A stretch of 64,000 bases of DNA from Spirometra erinaceieuropaei (Eukaryota; Platyhelminthes; Cestoda; Diphyllobothriidea; Diphyllobothriidae): contig CACRXP010000694.1 in the NCBI GenBank assembly GCA_902702965.1, positions 149,435 through 213,434 on the forward strand. The letters run 5' to 3'. Shown piece after piece: positions 25,301 to 31,300 of the stretch (position 1 is the first letter of the stretch; every line of letters begins with the position of its first letter). Made by a program: the position numbers and the translations under genes. The notes under the pieces were generated by a model that searched no databases, was not told the origin of the DNA, and was given only the letters and a program-made list of their open reading frames with translations.

Positions 25301-28300
25301 AATGATTTATTACCGTCCAGGGGCGTCTATTCCATGTTCTAACCTTAATCCTACCCTTCACCCTTGCCCTCCTAGTCTAACTCCAACCGTCATAAACTTA
25401 ACCGTAACATTAGCCTTAACCCTAACTATAGAGGTAACTCTATCACTAACCCCAACGCCTGGAGTTTAGGGTAAAGCCACCAGTAATGCGAATTATTACT
25501 ATTTTTGTGCCCAACTTAGAGTTTGTCCCTACTTTATGATTAGTAATTAGGACCAAATTAAGAATGTAAATTGGTCAATGGAAAGTCTTCTGAAGCATAA
25601 AATGCTACTCTGTCTTCCTTTGCAGTTGATAAAGACCTGCTGGGGTCCAGCGGAACTTCGACCCACCTTCGAAATCATCAGGGCGAAGATGGATTTAATC
25701 AATCCACGAAGGAAGAACCCAATCGACATCATTTTAAGCCTGGTGGGTGCTTCCGCAGATGAAGTCGGAGCTTTGCAATAACACGTCCTGCTGTTTCGAT
25801 TGTCTGCACTTTGTTACCTTGAAAAGTATTTCTTTTGATGAGAGGAAAAAATGCTTGCATTGCAGATGGAGAAGTATTCAGCCCATTTGGAGAGCATCGT
25901 TAACGAACGGACGCAGGACCTCATCGTCGAGAAACAAAGGACTGATGAGCTTCTGCACAGTAAGTTTCACAACCTACACTCGAAATTTTGTAGGTTGCTT
26001 CTGAGCAGATTTCGCATCACCATCTGCAACTGTGGCCAATTGCATCACTCCGCATTCAATTAAATTCACGATGTGCAGACTAGATTTGATCGACACGGAT
26101 GTCCGATAATGAGGTTGCGTTTTTCTATAGAAGTCTCCCACTCATATAATGATAGGCCAGTAGCTGATACAAAAATCATTTGCGGTGAAAAAAGATATGG
26201 GGGTGTGCTGAGTTTGTTCAGGGATTGGGGGATGAGATGGATGAGAGATAGATGTCGAGGGACTGTAATGAGAAGCAAGCGAAAGAAGTTGAGTTTAGAG
26301 TCCCGCTGAAGAGGTGAGAGAGAAAGGGGGACGAAATGGATACGCACTGTTCTTTGGGCGAGCTGTCGTAGGAGTGGGCGACTGTTTCCAAGTAGGTCCT
26401 GGCCAAAGAGGCTGAGGAACTTAGATAAAAGTCTTATGTGATCAGAAGTCAGATCTATTTAGGCTTAGAGGACGCGACTCCACCGACTTGACAGGTTGGC
26501 CACGAGGTAGTATTGTTCCGTCTGTGGGCATTTTGTACAGGACTCTAGGATGTTCATGGACTAATGATGCCTGGGTAGACTGGAACTACGCTGACCGTGG
26601 TGGTCCAGGGTCATTCAAAGGAACGAAAATCAGGCCGAATTCAGGAAACGTACCGTCCGTATCGTGATCCAGAAAAATATATAGCGATCTTCTACCTCCT
26701 TCCCAAGAGTTACGACACAAAACCTCTAGCATCACTGAGAATCACTTCCGACAAACCTAGGCTCAATTGTCGTCTGCCCTAAAATAGCAACTTCAAGCCG
26801 AAATGAGTTCCTACGCAACCGATGTGAACAAAATTAATCAAAAAACAAAACATGACGTTCGGCATCAAAATTCTGGAAAGGAGTACTATTCATAAGTCAT
26901 GCATTGTAATATTCATTCAAAATTTAAGTTAGATGACGGAATGAAAATGTAAAAGGTCTTTCGCCACCCCTATAGGCATGCTACCAAAATCCATTGCGAA
27001 TCAACTACGCAGCGGACAGCCAGTTCCTGCCGAAGCCTATGCATCCTGCACAATCTACTTCAGCGACATCGTCGGGTTCACCAACATTTCTTCAGACTCG
27101 ACTCCATTTGAGGTGAGTAGCAGCCCGTCTAATTTCACCGGGATGGTGTTCTGGTGGTAAAACTCAGACTTCCCGGCTCAACTGCCTCCTATACACTATG
27201 TGGATTATAAGGTGAACTGATTTATAAGAAAAATGTCTTCTTGCAGAAGGAATTAAGGCTAGATCGCAGTTGGTAGCCAGACCCCGTATTACAGGTGGCT
27301 GGAGGGTTTGTTTACTGGGGCTATTTTGTGGAGCACCATAATCACATCTGACCCATTTGGTTTCCGTTTTACGTCTGAGGTTAGGATTAGGGTACCGGCT
27401 AATGGTTTCCGATTTTCGGGTTAGGATTATGCCTTTAGGCTTAGGTTTTCGGGTTACGGTTAGGGTTTGAGGGTGCGAGTAGAATTCATTATTACGGTTA
27501 GGTCTTTCAATTACGGCTATATCTAAGGGCTACGGTTACGTTTACGATTTCGGTTAGGATTAGGGTTAGGGTCGCCGTCCGCCTGTCCATTCCTGGCTAC
27601 CAACTGCGATCTAGCCGGAATTAAGAAAGTAGAGTAACGCTGGGCTATTGTTTAAAATTCGTTCTCGTTTAATTGGCAACTACACAAGAATTTGGACCTC
27701 CTGAAACAGAAGAAATTCGGTGTTCACCAAGGTTTTCTATGCGTCAATACTTGAGTGCATTCTTGATAGCCAGCAAATGGCCAGAGGTGGCTTCTTAAGC
27801 AGGAAGTGACTCCAAAAACGGGTTGCTTCAAGGTACGGCGAATTTCGGACGGATCCAAACTTGAGACCTTCAAGCTCATCTAAATGCGTCGTCATGATAA
27901 TGTTACAGACAGTTTAGGGGCGTATGAGAGTTGTATTTAACGGCTGTGTCCTTCTCTCTGTGGCACTCGCTACCTTCGAATTTATTTTGATAGACCGCCT
28001 TCGCATCCTTGATAGCGTTTCATATTCGTCCTGTGCGTACTGTGATGTAGGTTTCGGCATGAAAGGGACATCACCATCTCATCAAATGTCAACCGAAATT
28101 CTGAAATATGCTTTGGACTCGAAACGAATACTTAAGTAGTGTTGTAATATCAGTTGTTGTGCCGGCTTTTGAATAGGCTTGTTTTTGACCATCTGTAAAA
28201 GTACACTCTGTATAAGGCGATTATCAAAGTAGTATGATTACATTCCGTTGATTTTCGATATCCTTATACATTTAAATACACTTCATTGAAGACACGCGCA

Positions 28301-31300
28301 AAAATATGCATTTTTATACTCATTCGGTATTAAATTACGTCTTCTTCAAATTTTATAATAAGGAAAATGGTATATTTAGGTTTCAAAAAACATTTTTTTA
28401 TTTCTGGATACTTTTTCTCTACTTGCCGTCACACTTACACTCAGGGCTTGCAAACTATGTGAATGCCGTGGGCATTCCACCAAAGGAATATCCCGTAGAA
28501 AGGCGTAATACAGGAAGCATGCAATTGTGCAACGGATTTGGACCAGGCTGCATATTTTATAAATAGCTCAATAAACCTGCTAATATTATGCTGTATGAAC
28601 TGAACTTTTTCGGCCATAGATAACCTCATGATAAGAGATATTTTAAAGCCAAAATTCACACTCCCTTCAGGCAAAAACGATGGAGAAGAAGCAAGTTGCA
28701 GCCAAATGAGTACAAGAAAAATATTTTCTGCGCGTTTTTTGCGTGCTATATTTGGACCTATAAGGGCCTCAAAGTTTAATGGAAGAAATCATACTAAAAA
28801 AGAAGGGGGCTTCACCGGGAGGGGTTTATTGGAGATCCGACGTATCGAGTATTCGATTCGTCTACCCATCTTTAGAGACTGCGCACAGCTCCCCTTATAT
28901 GGCGCACTTTGTTCAATGCGTGACCCGCCAATGCCGGCTGTGTGGCTGCATCCAATCCGCACATCACCGTGACCTGAATCGCCCCCGTCGGCCGCGGAGA
29001 TGACTGACGGCCCCGATTGTCGCGCGCCGTGACTGTTCCCCGCTAAGAAGGTTCGTAAAGTCAGATAAGGGGGAGGCAAATTGATGTGGCGGTTGACAGA
29101 GCAGTCGGTGGACATCCAGGCTTCTTGCCGTATGATCACCGCCCCGGCCCACAATCTCAACGGCGTCAAAGTTGAAGATGTGTCCTTTTTCCGCGGCATG
29201 GGTTGCTACCTCCGACTTTGGGTCCGACCTTCGCACGGCCAACTTACGCGCGTGCATTCGCGTTTGCAGCCGTCGGCCGGTTTCCCCAACGTAGTTGTAC
29301 TTCCCGCAGCTGCATTGAAGTCGGTAGACAACGGCCGACATCTCTTGCTTATTGATCGGCTCTTTTGGCCGCATCACTTGAGTCAGGCCTGTGGGTAACA
29401 CCTATTCCGAGTGGCTAGTGGGATCTAGCCACGACTTCGGATACCCGGAATGCTCCGCCATGAGTTTGACTGACTATGCTCTTCATTCCGTTTCTTTGGC
29501 TGCCTTCGGTTCCGTTCAATAAATGTCCGCGGATAGCCATTGGCTCTGAAGAGTTCTTGGAGGAGCTTTATCTCGTCAAGTTTGGCGGCTATAATGGGTC
29601 CTGTGAGCAGGACTTTCCAGTCTCTGAAAATGAATCAGCTACTCGAAACGTCGGACCTCCAATAAACCCCTCACGGTGAACGCGTCTTCTTCTTTTGATA
29701 TGCCACCTGAGAATCGCATTTTCACTAATATTGATCAGAAATCATACTACTTAAGAATTCGTCTTCTGCAGAAGGCATTTTTGCTGACAGCTGAGAAGAG
29801 GCCCATTCAAAAACCGACATTCCGGCTGGATTTAACCATCTTCGGGTTATGCTGCTTTTCAGCATCAACTGCAGGAAAGAGAGGGGGATATGTATGAGCC
29901 GACAGTGCAGGTACCCTGCAGTGCTTTTCTACTGTCAATTTGGACGCTCAAAACGCTCCCTCCATCGCCACAGTTCGCAAACGCCTTGGCCGGCCAAGTT
30001 TGTATAAGTACTGCGCAGCGAATTATCGCCACTCGTGATACTTTGTGGTTTCGCTTTTCAGTCCTGTTTTTCTGCGGAGTATCTATTCCCTTGTGCAACA
30101 GACTTTCTAACCGACCCAGTCAGAGTTTTATTGCTGCATATATTCGTGAAAGCCTCGCTTCATTCAAGGACTCACCTGGACGAAATTTCTTAGGTTTCCT
30201 TTAAGATCGTCATGTAGAGTAATCTTTATCAATTTGGATTTTGAAAGCTATTTCAGCCGTTGGTAAAATCTGAACCTTTCTTCCGTCCAGATTTTCCTCT
30301 AAGTGGGCTAATATGCCCTACCTTTTTTTCCTACTTTGATTGGTTTCCCGCTTTTTCCTGTCATGTCTTCTGTTACCCTAGACAATACTGCCTCTCTTTT
30401 TTTGTCTTCACTTCTTGATTCTCGTTTGTTTCATTTGTCCTACAGGTTGTGGCCCTATTGAACAAACTCTACAGCGAATTTGACCAGATTATCGATCGTT
30501 ATGATGTCTATAAGGTGGAGACAATCGGTGATGCGTGTAAGTACATATGTCTAGCACGTCTCCTGTTTCATAGAATTGTGTTGCCCAGATAGACGTCCAA
30601 CACACGAATTCCTTGAAGAGGTTGTTGGGAGTTCTTGATAGGAGAAAAGAATTGTGTCGATGACGGTGGAACAGAGAGGCTGGCACTAAATTTGCAAATT
30701 TGGCACATGAATTAGGGAGCATGGAGTAACTGAAAGAAAACTGCAAGATTCTAAGTGACTCCCCAGGTCACAAACCGTAGACACCAAAGGAGGCACGCAC
30801 TTGCAATTTAAAGGTGGAGACAGAAGGCGAAGGTCCTGTTTTTTTAAATTTCACTTGACTACAGTTGTTGTAGCAGCCCTTTGAAATGTGTCATATATAA
30901 ATACTAACTCAGAATTAATCATGCCTGGCTTCTCAGTACTGATCACCGTGCTTGATGCTACGCAAACAGGTAGGGTCTGAAACTGGACCTGAATCTGAGC
31001 GCTCAGCTGTGACCAAATGTAGCTGCTGCCCCAATGCTAACAAATAGAAGGTACCACTTTTCTTGGTGAATCACATAAGTTCAAATACTTTTTTCTTGAG
31101 TAAGAGCAGCCAACAGCCTAAAGGCAGAACTAATTTGTTTTTTTTTTGAAGATATGGTCGCGTCTGGAGTGCCAAGGAGAAATGGGCTCCGCCATGCTGT
31201 CTCAGTCACAGACATGGCTCTAGATCTCGTCGAGGCCTCGCACTCCTTTGTCATACCTCATTTGCCAGGCGCGCCACTGAAGATACGGGTCGGTCTACAC

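Larger units (their letters stand above)
28066..29875. mobile_element. Foldback copy A6, split by a Penelope-like insertion
   Basis: The left arm starts CACCATCTCATCAAATGTCAACC and runs to 28795. The right arm resumes at 29737 with ATCATACTACTTAAGAATTCG, GACATTCCGGCTGG and GGTTATGCTGC. The Penelope fragment lies between. The right terminus is not clear. Confidence 0.72.
27113..30445 (+). other. Intron 15, with hAT-like MITE and foldback split by Penelope element
   Basis: 3.3 kb. Contains the TIR element at 27257-27616, a foldback copy starting near 28066 and ending near 29870, and the Penelope-like insertion 28796-29736 within it. 29880-30445 shows nothing recognised. Confidence 0.85.
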
